Shown piece by piece: positions 34,062-42,524 of a stretch of DNA of 64,000 bases. Both the position numbers and the translations under genes were made by a program. Numbering within the stretch: the first letter of the stretch is position 1; every line of letters starts with the position of its first letter. The notes under the pieces are model-generated. The model saw only the letters and a program-made list of their open reading frames with translations. It was not told the DNA's origin and ran no database searches. Origin of the DNA: RH-AL1 sp964235705 (GTDB taxonomy: Bacteria > Pseudomonadota > Alphaproteobacteria > Rhizobiales > Beijerinckiaceae); contig CAXSDP010000010.1 in assembly GCA_964235705.1 (NCBI GenBank), positions 18,143 through 82,142 on the forward strand, given 5' to 3'.

Positions 34062-34892
34062 CTAGGTTCGGAACTGTCGGACCGTGCTCGCGATCACGTT
34101 GATGAGGCGGGGATCGGACAGGCTGAGCTCGCTCAGGTCCTTGACCTGCTCGAACCGTATGCGTTGGGCGTCGAAATAGCGGTCCATCGCCCGGGAGGCG
34201 ATCGTTGGATCCCTCGATCGGATGCCATCGAGGATGGCGATCCTGTGGGGTTGGAAGTCCAAGGCCCGCGAGCGCCAGAAGCGGACGCCTCGACCGCTCA
34301 GGGATTTGACCTGCACCTCGTGCAGGAGGGCCAGCAGGAACGCTTCGAGCGATTGAAGGAGGGGGCTGTGGGCGGCGGCCGATACCGCGCGCTGGAAGCC
34401 GATCACCTGGGCGATCACGTCGTCGACCTCCTTCACGTCGCCCAGTCGCTCGAAGCCGTCGCAGGCGGCGGCGATCTCGGTCAAGTCCTGGTCGGTCGCG
34501 TTGGCCGTCGCCACCACGATGGACTGCCGCCCCAGCACTTGACGGATGTCGAGCGCCTCCATGACGCCCACGCTCTGGAGTTGCAGGAGCGTTTGCAGCG
34601 CGGAGGCCAGCGCGAAGTCGCCTTGACTGCGGACGAACGAGCCGTTCCCATGCAGGACCTCGACGAGCCCGAGCGTTTCGAGCGCCCGGATGGCTTCGCG
34701 AATGGTGGATTGGCCGACACCGAAGCGGTCGGACAGCTCCTTCTCGGTCGGCAAGCGCTCGCCATCGGGGCGCCGACGGGTGACGATGTCCTGACGCAAC
34801 GTTTCGATGATCTCGTCGACCAGTTTGACGCGACGGCGGAGCGGCCTCGGCTCTTTAGGCTTTTCCCTCGTCTCGCCGTCTCTCGTCTTCAT
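34062..34892 (-). CDS. GntR-family transcriptional regulator, FadR subfamily
   Basis: The 276-residue protein has the GntR winged helix (LPTEKELSDRFGVGQSTIREAIRALETLGLVEVLHGNGSFV) and an all-helical FCD-type effector domain whose metal-binding His-rich residues are only partly visible. It is the last gene of the minus-strand catabolic run and most likely represses it, with a pathway acid as effector. The ATG at 34892 follows a purine-rich site; a GTG at 34913 would add seven residues. The 87-bp gap to the FAH gene could hold its own promoter. Confidence 0.88.
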   Translation of the reverse strand: MKTRDGETREKPKEPRPLRRRVKLVDEIIETLRQDIVTRRRPDGERLPTEKELSDRFGVGQSTIREAIRALETLGLVEVLHGNGSFVRSQGDFALASALQTLLQLQSVGVMEALDIRQVLGRQSIVVATANATDQDLTEIAAACDGFERLGDVKEVDDVIAQVIGFQRAVSAAAHSPLLQSLEAFLLALLHEVQVKSLSGRGVRFWRSRALDFQPHRIAILDGIRSRDPTIASRAMDRYFDAQRIRFEQVKDLSELSLSDPRLINVIASTVRQFRT

Positions 34893-34979
34893 GTCCGCCG
34901 CCCGCCCCGTCACGACCCTTTCTTGTCGGGTTACGGGGAAGCACGCAAGGCGAGTGGGGTGCGCTGAACCCCGCGATGC

Positions 34980-35795
34980 TCAGTCGCCGGCATCCTTGAT
35001 GGGGTTGGCGATCGTGCCGATCCCTTCGATCTCGACTTCGCAAACGTCGCCCTCCTTGAGGAACAGGGGCGGCGTCCTGGCGTAACCGACCCCCGCCGGC
35101 GTCCCCGTCGCGATCACGTCGCCGGGTTCGAGCGTCATCACCTCCGACAGGATCTCGATCAGCGTCGCGACGTCGAAGATCATGTCGGCGGTGTTGCCGT
35201 CCTGCATGACCGCGCCGTTCACGCGCGACACGATCCGCAGGCCCGCCGCGCCGGCCGGCAGCGCGTCCGCCGTGACGATCTCGGGGCCGAAGGCGCCGGT
35301 CAGGTCGAAGTTCTTGCCCATGGTCCACTGCGTGGACTTGCGCTGGTAGTTGCGCACGGACCCGTCGTTGAAGCAGGCGTAGCCGGCCACGTGGTCCAAC
35401 GCCCAGGCGGCCGACACGTGCCGCGCGGTCCGTCCGATGACGACGGCGAGCTCCGCCTCGTAGTCGAGCTTGTCGGAAACGAGCGGCCTGACGATCGGCT
35501 CGCCGTGGGCGACCAGGGACGTGCCCACGCGCAGGAACACGGCGGGGTAGTCCGGGATGGGGTTGCCGCCCTCCTTCGCGTGGTCCCGGTAGTTGAGGCC
35601 GATGCAGATCACCTTGCCCGGCTTGTCGACCGGGATCAGGCAGCGGAGGTCGGCGAACGCCAGGTCGGGCCCGGCGGTCGCCGGCGCGTCCAGCATGTCG
35701 GTGAAGGTTCGCGCGGCGGGGCACGCCTTCACGACGGCGCCCTCCCGCACACCATACTGCGCGCGGCCTTCGTGGAGGAAACGGACGATCTTCAT
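34980..35795 (-). CDS. fumarylacetoacetate hydrolase family protein
   Basis: The 271-residue protein has the FAH fold signature: CIGLNYRDHAKEGG, FLRVGTSLVAHGEPIV, LDYEAELAVVIGR (metal-binding ExE), AGYACFNDGSVRNYQRKSTQWTMGKNFDLTGAFGP and the closing EPGDVIATGTPAGVGYARTPPLFLKEGDV. Members hydrolyse acylpyruvates or isomerise/decarboxylate 2-hydroxydienoates. In this operon, after an extradiol dioxygenase, it most likely acts on the ring-cleavage product or its next intermediate. It follows the dioxygenase gene by 29 bp. Confidence 0.9.
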   Translation of the reverse strand: MKIVRFLHEGRAQYGVREGAVVKACPAARTFTDMLDAPATAGPDLAFADLRCLIPVDKPGKVICIGLNYRDHAKEGGNPIPDYPAVFLRVGTSLVAHGEPIVRPLVSDKLDYEAELAVVIGRTARHVSAAWALDHVAGYACFNDGSVRNYQRKSTQWTMGKNFDLTGAFGPEIVTADALPAGAAGLRIVSRVNGAVMQDGNTADMIFDVATLIEILSEVMTLEPGDVIATGTPAGVGYARTPPLFLKEGDVCEVEIEGIGTIANPIKDAGD

Positions 35796-35824
35796 GGAGG
35801 CGTCTCTCGCGGGGGCGAACGGTG

Positions 35825-36754
35825 TCAGGGACGGGTGAAGGCGCTGGCCTCTTCGAGCCAGCGCCGCGGCGGGACCTGCCACCCGCCGATCTGGAAGTCG
35901 GGGGCCTGCCACCGCAGCGGCTCGTCCTCGATGTCGATGGTCTGGTAATGGGTCGGGAACAGCTCGACGCGGTGGCCGTCGGGGTCGCGCAGGTAGAGGA
36001 AACGCGCCAAACCCGGGCTGAAGTGCCGCGCCGGGCCGAACTCGACCCGCTCGGCCTGGCCCGCCCGGACGAACAGGTCGGCGGTCAACATCAGGCTCTG
36101 GGTGTCGGGAACGGTGAAGGCCACGTGGTGGAGGCGCGGACCCGACCCCCGGGCGAAGACGATGTCGTGCGGGTTCCCCTTGCGCTGGAGGAAGACCATC
36201 ATCATGGCCTCGTCGGCGACGACGTACTCGGACAAGCGGAAGCCCATGTCGTTGTAGAAGAGCAGCGAGGCGTCCACGTCCGGCGTCACCACCTGGACGT
36301 GGTCCAGGCGGTGGACGCACGCGCCGCGATGGGTCTCGACCTCGTGGAACAGCCGGGGCCGCGTTTCCATGGTGGCGCAGAACTCGAGCGGGGTGCCGGC
36401 CGGGTCGCTGGTGTGGAGGGTCCGGCCCTGGTGGGGGACGTCGACCCAGGCGGTCGGGAATCCCGCCGCGTCGAAGTGGCGCCGCACCAGGTCCAGGTCC
36501 TCGTCCGTGCGGACGCGGAAGCCGACCCTCTCGCACCCGGGCTCGCCGCGCTTGAGCACCAGGCTGTGGTGGCACCCTTCCTCCAGCCCGCGCAACCACA
36601 GCGTGTCGCCATCCTCCTCGCTGACCACGAGGCCGAGCAGGTCCACGTAGAAGGCGCGCGAGGCCGCCAGGTCCTTCACGTGGTGCACGACGTGGCTGGC
36701 CCGCGTGATGTCGAAGGCGGGCTTGTGAACCGGCGTCGGAAGCTGGATCGTCAT
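35825..36754 (-). CDS. type I extradiol (VOC-family) ring-cleavage dioxygenase
   Basis: The 309-residue protein has two VOC domains, a structural N-terminal one (SHVVHHVKDLAASRAFYVDLLGLVV) and a catalytic C-terminal one. The three iron ligands of type I extradiol enzymes are in place: His in RLDHVQVVTPD, His in LHHVAFTV and Glu in DGHRVELF. It resembles the HpaD/catechol 2,3-dioxygenase group and should open a catechol ring at the meta position with O2. Lack of a semialdehyde dehydrogenase nearby argues against a standard homoprotocatechuate route. It lies 23 bp after the acyl-CoA ligase gene. Confidence 0.9.
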   Translation of the reverse strand: MTIQLPTPVHKPAFDITRASHVVHHVKDLAASRAFYVDLLGLVVSEEDGDTLWLRGLEEGCHHSLVLKRGEPGCERVGFRVRTDEDLDLVRRHFDAAGFPTAWVDVPHQGRTLHTSDPAGTPLEFCATMETRPRLFHEVETHRGACVHRLDHVQVVTPDVDASLLFYNDMGFRLSEYVVADEAMMMVFLQRKGNPHDIVFARGSGPRLHHVAFTVPDTQSLMLTADLFVRAGQAERVEFGPARHFSPGLARFLYLRDPDGHRVELFPTHYQTIDIEDEPLRWQAPDFQIGGWQVPPRRWLEEASAFTRP

Positions 36755-36777
36755 GGGGGACTCTCGGTTCTGAGGGC

Positions 36778-38316
36778 TCACGGGCGCGCGAACAGGCCGC
36801 CGTAACGGGTCCTGAGCACGGCTTTCTGCACCTTGCCCATGGCGTTGCGCGGCAGGTCCTCGACCACGATCACGTCCTTGGGCCGCTTGAAGGCGGCCAG
36901 CCCCGAGGCCGTCGCCGCCCGGATCGCCGCCGGATCGAGGGCGGTGCCGCGCCGGGCGACCACCACCGCCACCACCCCCTCGCCGAAGTCGGGGTGCGGG
37001 ACGCCGATCACCGCGCTCTCGGCGACGCCGAGCAGCGCGTCGATCACCAGCTCGATCTCCTTGGGGTAAACGTTGAAGCCCCCGGAGATGATGAGGTCCT
37101 TGGCGCGGCCGACGATCTTGATGATGTCGGCGTCGTCCCGTTCCGCCACGTCGCCGCTGATGAAGTAGCCGTCCGCCGTATGCTCCTGCGCGGTCTTCTC
37201 GGGGTTCCGCCAGTAGCCGGAGAACAGGTTCGGGCCCTTCAATTGCAGGATCCCGGACTGGCCCGTGGCGGCGGGCGAGCCGTCGTCCGCCATGATCCTG
37301 ACGTCGACGCCCGGGAGGGGGCGGCCGACGACGCCCGGCCGGCGCGGCCCCTCGTAGGGGTTGCTCGTCACCATGAGGGCCTCGGTCATCCCGTAGCGCT
37401 CGAGGATCTCGTGGCCCGTCCGCTCCCGGAACGCCAGGAAGGTGCTGTCGAGCAGCGGCGCCGAGCCGCTGATGAACACCCGCATGGCCGCGCACCGCGA
37501 CGCGTCGAACCGGGGGTCCTCCAGCAGGCGCGTGTAGAAGGTCGGCACGCCCATGAACACGCTCGCCGACGGCAGGGCGTCGATCACCGCCGCCGCCTCG
37601 AACTTCTCGTGGAAGAGGATCGTGGACCCGTTCAGCAAGGCGCCGTGCAGGGCGACGAAGAGGCCGTGGGCGTGGTAGATCGGCAGGGCGTGCAGCAGCA
37701 CGTCGCCCTCCCGCCAACGCCACGCCTCGTGCAGGACGAGGGCGTTGGACGACAGGTTGCGGCAGGTCAGCACCGCCCCCTTCGAGCGGCCGGTGGTGCC
37801 CGACGTGTAGAGGATCGCGGCGGGGTCGTCCGGCCCGACCGCCGCCGGCGGCGCGCCGGGGTCTTGGACGAGCCAGGGCGCCTCCCCGAGCGCCGGCCCG
37901 AGGACCTCGCGTCGCGCCGTGGTGGCGACGGTGGCCGCCGCCGCGCCCGGGCTCGCGACCAGCAGCGCGGGCTGCGCGTCCGACACGAAGTAGTCCACCT
38001 CCGCCGCCGTGTAGGCCGTGTTCAAGGGCACAAAGACGAAGCCGCCCCGCACGCACCCGAGGTAGAGCAGCAGGGCGGCCGGCGACTTGTCCAGCTGCGC
38101 CACGATCCGATCGCCGGGTCGCAGGCCGAACCCCCGGAGCCAGGCGGTGACGCGCGCGGCGTGGTCCAGCATCTGCCCGAACGTGACCACCCCGCCGTCG
38201 TTCAGGCGGAGGAACGGTTGGGCGGCGCGGGCGGCGGACGTCCGCGTGAGCACGGCGAAGAGGTTGTCCCGCCCGTCCACCGATGGCGCCGTGTCGCTCC
38301 CCAAGTCGCTCCTCAT
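36778..38316 (-). CDS. MatB-like acyl-CoA (malonyl-CoA type) synthetase
   Basis: The 512-residue adenylating enzyme resembles malonyl-CoA synthetase MatB along its length: LYTSGTTGRSKGAVLT (P-loop), HALPIYHAHGLFVALHGALLNG, VPTFYTRLLEDPRF, SGSAPLLDSTF, ERYGMTEALM, SGDVAERDD, ISGGFNVYPKEIE and PRNAMGKVQK with the catalytic lysine. MatB makes malonyl- or methylmalonyl-CoA from the free acids. Within an aromatic-cleavage operon it may activate a short dicarboxylate released downstream, or the aromatic acid itself. The ATG at 38316 gives a family-like start; the longer open frame is a shadow. Confidence 0.88.
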   Translation of the reverse strand: MRSDLGSDTAPSVDGRDNLFAVLTRTSAARAAQPFLRLNDGGVVTFGQMLDHAARVTAWLRGFGLRPGDRIVAQLDKSPAALLLYLGCVRGGFVFVPLNTAYTAAEVDYFVSDAQPALLVASPGAAAATVATTARREVLGPALGEAPWLVQDPGAPPAAVGPDDPAAILYTSGTTGRSKGAVLTCRNLSSNALVLHEAWRWREGDVLLHALPIYHAHGLFVALHGALLNGSTILFHEKFEAAAVIDALPSASVFMGVPTFYTRLLEDPRFDASRCAAMRVFISGSAPLLDSTFLAFRERTGHEILERYGMTEALMVTSNPYEGPRRPGVVGRPLPGVDVRIMADDGSPAATGQSGILQLKGPNLFSGYWRNPEKTAQEHTADGYFISGDVAERDDADIIKIVGRAKDLIISGGFNVYPKEIELVIDALLGVAESAVIGVPHPDFGEGVVAVVVARRGTALDPAAIRAATASGLAAFKRPKDVIVVEDLPRNAMGKVQKAVLRTRYGGLFARP

Positions 38317-38324
38317 GGCGCCCC

Positions 38325-38618
38325 CTAACCGCCGACCTGCGTGGCGACCCGGCTCGCCTGCAGCGGCGCGATGACCTCGGACACGACGCGCTTGTGCGCC
38401 GGGTTGGCCTGGTAGGCCCGCCAGGCCGCCTCGTCCTCGAACCTGGCGACCAGGAGGTAGCTCCCGTTGCCCGACCGCAGCGCGAGATCCGGTCCGTGGT
38501 CCAACGACACGAGGCCGGCGACGGTCGGGCGCATGTCGTCCAGGGCCGCCGTGACCGCCGCCACGTCGGCCGGCCCCACGCCGTCGTTCCAGGTGAAGAT
38601 CACGGCGTGGATGATCAT
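38325..38618 (-). CDS. Dabb-family (stress-responsive alpha/beta barrel) protein
   Basis: The 97-residue protein starts MIIHAVIFTWNDGV and has the dimeric ferredoxin-like Dabb pattern with YLLVARFEDEAAWRAYQANPAHKRVVSEVIAPL. Members include cyclases and small cofactor-free enzymes. Its ATG overlaps the hydroxylase stop (ATGA), so the two are coupled and the protein may handle the hydroxylase product. It is 8 bp from the acyl-CoA ligase. Confidence 0.88.
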   Translation of the reverse strand: MIIHAVIFTWNDGVGPADVAAVTAALDDMRPTVAGLVSLDHGPDLALRSGNGSYLLVARFEDEAAWRAYQANPAHKRVVSEVIAPLQASRVATQVGG

Positions 38619-40333
38619 GGGGTGAGCCCGAGCGACAGGTTGGCGGCCAACGACGCGGCGACGGCGCTCGACAGCCCGTTGGGTGCCGGATCGCCCCGTG
38701 ACACACCGCCGGGTGTCACGTCACCGCGCCCCGACCCACGGAAGATCGCGGCCACGTGGCCGTCCGGCCGCACCAGCACGGCCTCCGCCTCGGACAGGCC
38801 CAGCGACCGCCCGAGGGCGTCGTGCGCGTCGGCGAAGTCGCGACCCTCCACGAGCACGCGCAGCGGGGACGGGGTGTCCGCCGCGCGCAGGACCTCGGCC
38901 GCGCCCGAGCCGGCCAGCACGGTGAAGGCGCGCTCGTCGATCAGGTCGAGGGACGACACGGGCCGTCCGTCCCGCTCCAGCCAAACGTGGGGCAGGCGCT
39001 TGCCCACCGCCAACACCGCGTCGAAATCCGAGATGCTCCCGCGATGGCGGTGCGCCCGGTCGTAGCTGAAGCCCAACTGGAGGTCGAGGCTGTCGAAATG
39101 CTCGCGCTGATTGCCGATCTGCCGGTCGACCTCGGCCTTGACGCCCGGGTCGCGCAACCGTCGCGCGATGTCCTCCGGGCCGTCGTCGGCGCTCAACTCG
39201 AGGGACGCCCGCAGCCCGAGGATCCGCCGCGCGTTCAGGTCGCTCTGGTCCGCGTTCGTCAGGGCCACGCCGCGCCGCTCGGTCTCGTAGCTGTCGAGCA
39301 GCGCGGCGCCGGCCTCGTGCCGCTCGACGGCGCCGATCTTCCACGCCAGGTTGTGCGCGTCCTGGATGCCGGTGTTCAAGCCCAGGCCGCCCATCGGCGG
39401 GAAGCGGTGGGCGGCGTCCCCCACGAGGAACGCCTGCCCGACACGGTAGCGCTCCGCCACCTCCGACACCATGATCCAGGGCAGGATGTGCTTGATCTCG
39501 ATCCCGGACTCCGGGGTGCCGACGACGTGGTGGAGGATGTCCATGCAGACAGCCGGGGTGAAGGCCTCGCGCGGCATGACGGCGGGGTCGTGGGGGTACA
39601 GCATGCACCAGCGGCTGTCGATGTCGTAGGCGATCAGGACGCCGGCGTGGGGGGGTTGCATGATCCAGTAGAGGATCCCCGGACGCTCCCCAACGAGCGA
39701 CCTGAGGTTCGCCTCGAAGTGGATGGTGATGAAGGGTTGGGGCGGACTGTCGCCGACCATGGGCACCCCCAGCTCCCGCCGCACCACGCTGCCGGCGCCG
39801 TCCGCGCCGATCAGGTAGCGGCTGGTGAACGCCGTGCGCTCTCGGGTCTCGACGTCTTCGAGGACGGAGGTGACGACGCCGTCGTCCTGTCGGCACGACA
39901 CCCAGTCGACACCGCGCCTGACCTCGATCAACGGCGAACGGGCGACCAGCTCGACGAGGAAGTCCTCGAACAGCGGCTGCGCCAGGTTGATCAAAGGGGT
40001 GGGGGTGACCGCCTTCACCGCCTCGTCCTGCCGCTCGTAGGGCAGCACGCCGATCTCGCTGCCCGACAGGGTGGTCATGAAACGCACCCACGCGCCGTCC
40101 CGCACGGGGGTGCCGCGTCGCGCCATCGCCTCTGTGTCGAGGCCGATCCCGCGACAAATCTCGAGGGTGCGCGGGTTGAGGGCGTGCGCCTTGGGCGCGC
40201 CGTGGCGCGTGCGGTAGCGCTCGACGACGAGCGACGGCAAGCCTTGACGCGCGAGGAGGACCGCCATCATCAGTCCGACCGGGCCCGCGCCGACGATGAG
40301 GCTCGTCGCTCCCAGGCTGCTTCGTTCCGTCAT
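38615..40333 (-). CDS. FAD-dependent aromatic hydroxylase (PHBH/MhpA-like)
   Basis: The 572-residue monooxygenase has the FAD dinucleotide motif IVGAGPVGLMMAVLLARQG, the DG motif in LIGADGAGSVVRREL and the GD motif in FLVGDAAHRFPPMGGLGLNTGIQDAHNLAWK, plus a C-terminal thioredoxin-like domain typical of MhpA/TfdB-size enzymes. It should hydroxylate a phenolic ring with NAD(P)H and O2, providing the catechol for the dioxygenase. It is the first gene of the catabolic operon and is divergent from a TetR gene across a 142-bp region with two palindromes. Confidence 0.92.
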   Translation of the reverse strand: MTERSSLGATSLIVGAGPVGLMMAVLLARQGLPSLVVERYRTRHGAPKAHALNPRTLEICRGIGLDTEAMARRGTPVRDGAWVRFMTTLSGSEIGVLPYERQDEAVKAVTPTPLINLAQPLFEDFLVELVARSPLIEVRRGVDWVSCRQDDGVVTSVLEDVETRERTAFTSRYLIGADGAGSVVRRELGVPMVGDSPPQPFITIHFEANLRSLVGERPGILYWIMQPPHAGVLIAYDIDSRWCMLYPHDPAVMPREAFTPAVCMDILHHVVGTPESGIEIKHILPWIMVSEVAERYRVGQAFLVGDAAHRFPPMGGLGLNTGIQDAHNLAWKIGAVERHEAGAALLDSYETERRGVALTNADQSDLNARRILGLRASLELSADDGPEDIARRLRDPGVKAEVDRQIGNQREHFDSLDLQLGFSYDRAHRHRGSISDFDAVLAVGKRLPHVWLERDGRPVSSLDLIDERAFTVLAGSGAAEVLRAADTPSPLRVLVEGRDFADAHDALGRSLGLSEAEAVLVRPDGHVAAIFRGSGRGDVTPGGVSRGDPAPNGLSSAVAASLAANLSLGLTP

Positions 40334-40357
40334 GTTCTTGCCCTGACCAGGGTCGTC

Positions 40358-40389
40358 TCCCATAAATGGGACGTATCCCAATTATGGGA
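40358..40389. promoter_or_regulatory. paired palindromic operators between hydroxylase operon and TetR gene
   Basis: Two related dyads lie 18 bp apart: TCCCATAAATGGGA (40358-40371, perfect six-base arms) and TCCCAATTATGGGA (40376-40389, five-base arms). They are the only AT-rich dyads in the divergent region and sit 25-56 bp upstream of the hydroxylase start, where a repressor would block its promoter. They are probable sites for the adjacent TetR protein. Confidence 0.65.
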
Positions 40390-40475
40390 GGCTCGTCAAT
40401 TCCCGGGGAGCGCGTTCGCGATGGGTCTTTCGAGTGGTCCGGGCCGGCCCGGCGCGGCCGCGTGAAGAGAGTCGC

Positions 40476-41141
40476 GTGAAGAGGTTTCTGCCGGGGTCGG
40501 ACGGCGGGTCCGGCAAGCGGTCCCGCACGCGCAGGCGCCTCACGGACGCCGCCCTCAAGCTGATGTCGCACCAAGGGATCGTCGCCACCTCGGTCAGCGA
40601 GATCGCCAGCGCCGCCGAGGTCGCCAACGGCACGTTCTACCTCCATTTCAGGAACAAGTCGGAGATCGTCGCGGCCGTCTGCCAGGGCGTCACCCTGGCC
40701 ATGCATTCCGAGATGGACGGCCGAAGCCTGGCCATCGAGGACGGCGCGGCCCGCGTCCTCTTCGCGACCCAGCAGTTCATCGAGATCGCCGCCGACGAGC
40801 CGACCTGGGGACACCTCCTCCTGCACGCCTTCGAGGAGGTGGACACCATCAAGGACGACCTGTCGCGCTACCTGCGCGCCGACGTGGAGTTGGCGAGGGG
40901 GCAGGGCCGGTTCCGGGTCGCGCCCGACGAGTTCGTCATCGACTGCCTCCTCGCCCTCCTGCGGACCGGCGTGAGCGCGCGGCTCGCCGGGGCGCCGCCG
41001 GCCGTCAGCCTCAGGACCGGCCGGCACATGCTCAGCCTCCTGGGGCTCGACGACGCCGAGATCGAGGGGCAGCTGCGGACCCTGGCGAAGGGCACGCCGT
41101 CGCGGCGGCGGTCCGCCGCCCGGGCGACGCCCATCCCTTGA
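40476..41141 (+). CDS. TetR-family transcriptional regulator (copy 1)
   Basis: The 221-residue protein has the TetR helix-turn-helix (TRRRLTDAALKLMSHQGIVATSVSEIASAAEVANGTFYLHFRNKSEIV) and a helical ligand domain. It is divergent from the flavin hydroxylase operon and is the likely local repressor. The GTG at 40476 follows a GAAGAGAG site. It shares most of its DNA-binding domain and segments such as DDGAARV..FATQQFIEIAA with the TetR gene facing it, so the two are paralogs. Confidence 0.88.
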   Translation: MKRFLPGSDGGSGKRSRTRRRLTDAALKLMSHQGIVATSVSEIASAAEVANGTFYLHFRNKSEIVAAVCQGVTLAMHSEMDGRSLAIEDGAARVLFATQQFIEIAADEPTWGHLLLHAFEEVDTIKDDLSRYLRADVELARGQGRFRVAPDEFVIDCLLALLRTGVSARLAGAPPAVSLRTGRHMLSLLGLDDAEIEGQLRTLAKGTPSRRRSAARATPIP

Positions 41142-41249
41142 GCGCCCGCCGGCGGGACGGCGCGACCTCACGCGGCGGCGATCCCCGGTCCACGTCCCGC
41201 GAGCGGACCGTCTTGGTCATGGCCGAACCGTCCCCATGGCCGAGGCGGG

Positions 41250-41942
41250 TCAGCCCGAATGACCGCCGTCGAGACCATTGGTCGAACAGGCTGCCTGGCG
41301 CCTTCGTTCGTCGGACGCGCTGACGCCGGCTTCGTTGACGCCGCTCACGCGTGACGCCTCCGCCATGCTCATGCCCAGGATGCGCAGCTGGTACGCCGCC
41401 GCCCGGGCCGACACGTCCGGGCCCGCGCCCGCGAGCCGGGCCGTCACGCCGACGCGCAGGATCGCGAGATGGACATCGATCATGAACTCGTCGAGCGGCC
41501 CGTCGAACCGGCCCTGCTCGATCCCGAGCGCCACGTCCAGGCGCATGTAGTGGGCGATGTCTTCCTTGATCGCCTCGAATTCGGTGAAGGCGGACACGAG
41601 CAGGCGACCCCAGACCGGCTCCGCCGCGGCGATCTCGATGAATTGCTGCGTGCCGAACGCGACCCGGGCCGCCCCATCGTCGAGCGAGGATCGGGTGCTG
41701 CTCATGTCGTCGTGCATGGCCCGGGTGACCGCCTGGCAGACGACGGCGATGATCTCGGCCTTGTCCTGGAAATACAGGTAGAAGGTGCCGTTGGCGAGCT
41801 CGGCCTCGGCGGCGATCTCGCTGACGGAGGTGGCGTTGATCCCGCGTTGCGACATCAGCTTGAGCGCGGCCTCGGTGAGGCGCGCGCGGGTCCGTGCCCG
41901 CTTCGCGGTGTTCGACGACGCCCTGGTCGTTGGTTTCTCCAT
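41250..41942 (-). CDS. TetR-family transcriptional regulator (copy 2)
   Basis: The 230-residue protein has the HTH RARLTEAALKLMSQRGINATSVSEIAAEAELANGTFYLYFQDKAEII and the same ligand-domain skeleton as copy 1 (DDGAARVAFGTQQFIEIAAAEPVWGRLL, FMIDVHLAILRVGVTARLAG). It converges on copy 1 with about 110 bp between ends. It may regulate itself through the dyad at 41961, and perhaps the FMN reductase/hydrolase genes to the right. A Ser/Arg-rich tail after residue 205 is not shared with copy 1. Confidence 0.88.
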   Translation of the reverse strand: MEKPTTRASSNTAKRARTRARLTEAALKLMSQRGINATSVSEIAAEAELANGTFYLYFQDKAEIIAVVCQAVTRAMHDDMSSTRSSLDDGAARVAFGTQQFIEIAAAEPVWGRLLVSAFTEFEAIKEDIAHYMRLDVALGIEQGRFDGPLDEFMIDVHLAILRVGVTARLAGAGPDVSARAAAYQLRILGMSMAEASRVSGVNEAGVSASDERRRQAACSTNGLDGGHSG

Positions 41943-41960
41943 GATCGGACGTTAGCCAAT

Positions 41961-41974
41961 CCCGACCCGTCGGG
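41961..41974. promoter_or_regulatory. perfect dyad upstream of TetR copy 2
   Basis: CCCGACCCGTCGGG has perfect six-base arms around a two-base centre, the same geometry as the operator 40358-40371, and lies 18 bp before the start of TetR copy 2. It is a likely autoregulatory operator. Confidence 0.45.
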
Positions 41975-42217
41975 CAATTTGTCGACGGGCCTTTCGTCAT
42001 GGGGCCGCCCATGCTGCCAAAACCTGTCTCCGCGTGTCTCCCCGTGCCTTGGGGCACCGGCGGGGGCGATCGCCCACACCCCCGCTCCCCCGCCGGTGCG
42101 AAGGTGCGAAACGGGCCGCGCCCGGGGGCTTGCGAGTCGTGCGCGGCGGGGTGATCCTTCGCCCGTCGATGCCGATGCCTCGCGCCGCGCGGTTCATGCA
42201 TCGAGGGTCGCGTTCGA

Positions 42218-42345
42218 TGTCAGCGAACGCCGTCACCGTCCCCTCCCGGTGTCCGCGTTCGCGGACATGGTCGCGCCCCGGTGTCGCCGTTCGCGGACAA
42301 AGGCGAGCCTGCGAGTCAGCGTTCGCGACGTCGCTCGTCCCCCGA
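42218..42345. repeat. degenerate tandem array of four 32-bp units with dyad cores
   Basis: Units start at 42218, 42250, 42282 and 42314, exactly 32 bp apart. Unit 2 contains the best core, TGTCCGCGTTCGCGGACA (42250-42267, perfect eight-base arms). Units match unit 2 at about 21-23 of 32 positions. A separate inverted pair CGATGTCG (42343-42350) / CGACATCG (42359-42366) follows. The array occupies the middle of the 582-bp gene-free region 41943-42524, upstream of the FMN reductase gene. The period is not a multiple of three, so it is not coding; 32 bp is about three helical turns, placing cores on one DNA face, as for cooperative protein binding. Confidence 0.65.
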
Positions 42346-42524
42346 TGTCGTCCACGGCCGACATCGCGCGACGCCGCCGCACTCCGCCTCGGGGATAGCA
42401 CTGGTGACCTGATCTTCTGGTGTCCCCACCTTGATCACGACTTTGCCACGGTCTATGACGCTTCCGCCCGGTGATCCCGACAGGGATCGCCGCCAACATT
42501 CGATCGGTCTGGAGCGATGTCTCG

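Noticed and set aside
36778..38706. N-terminal extension of the MatB-like ligase to 38706
   Set aside because: The extra part is the Dabb gene in another frame; the ligase start at 38316 fits homologues.
42218..42345. CRISPR array at the 32-bp repeats
   Set aside because: The units are contiguous and degenerate with no constant repeat separated by unique spacers, and no cas genes are present.
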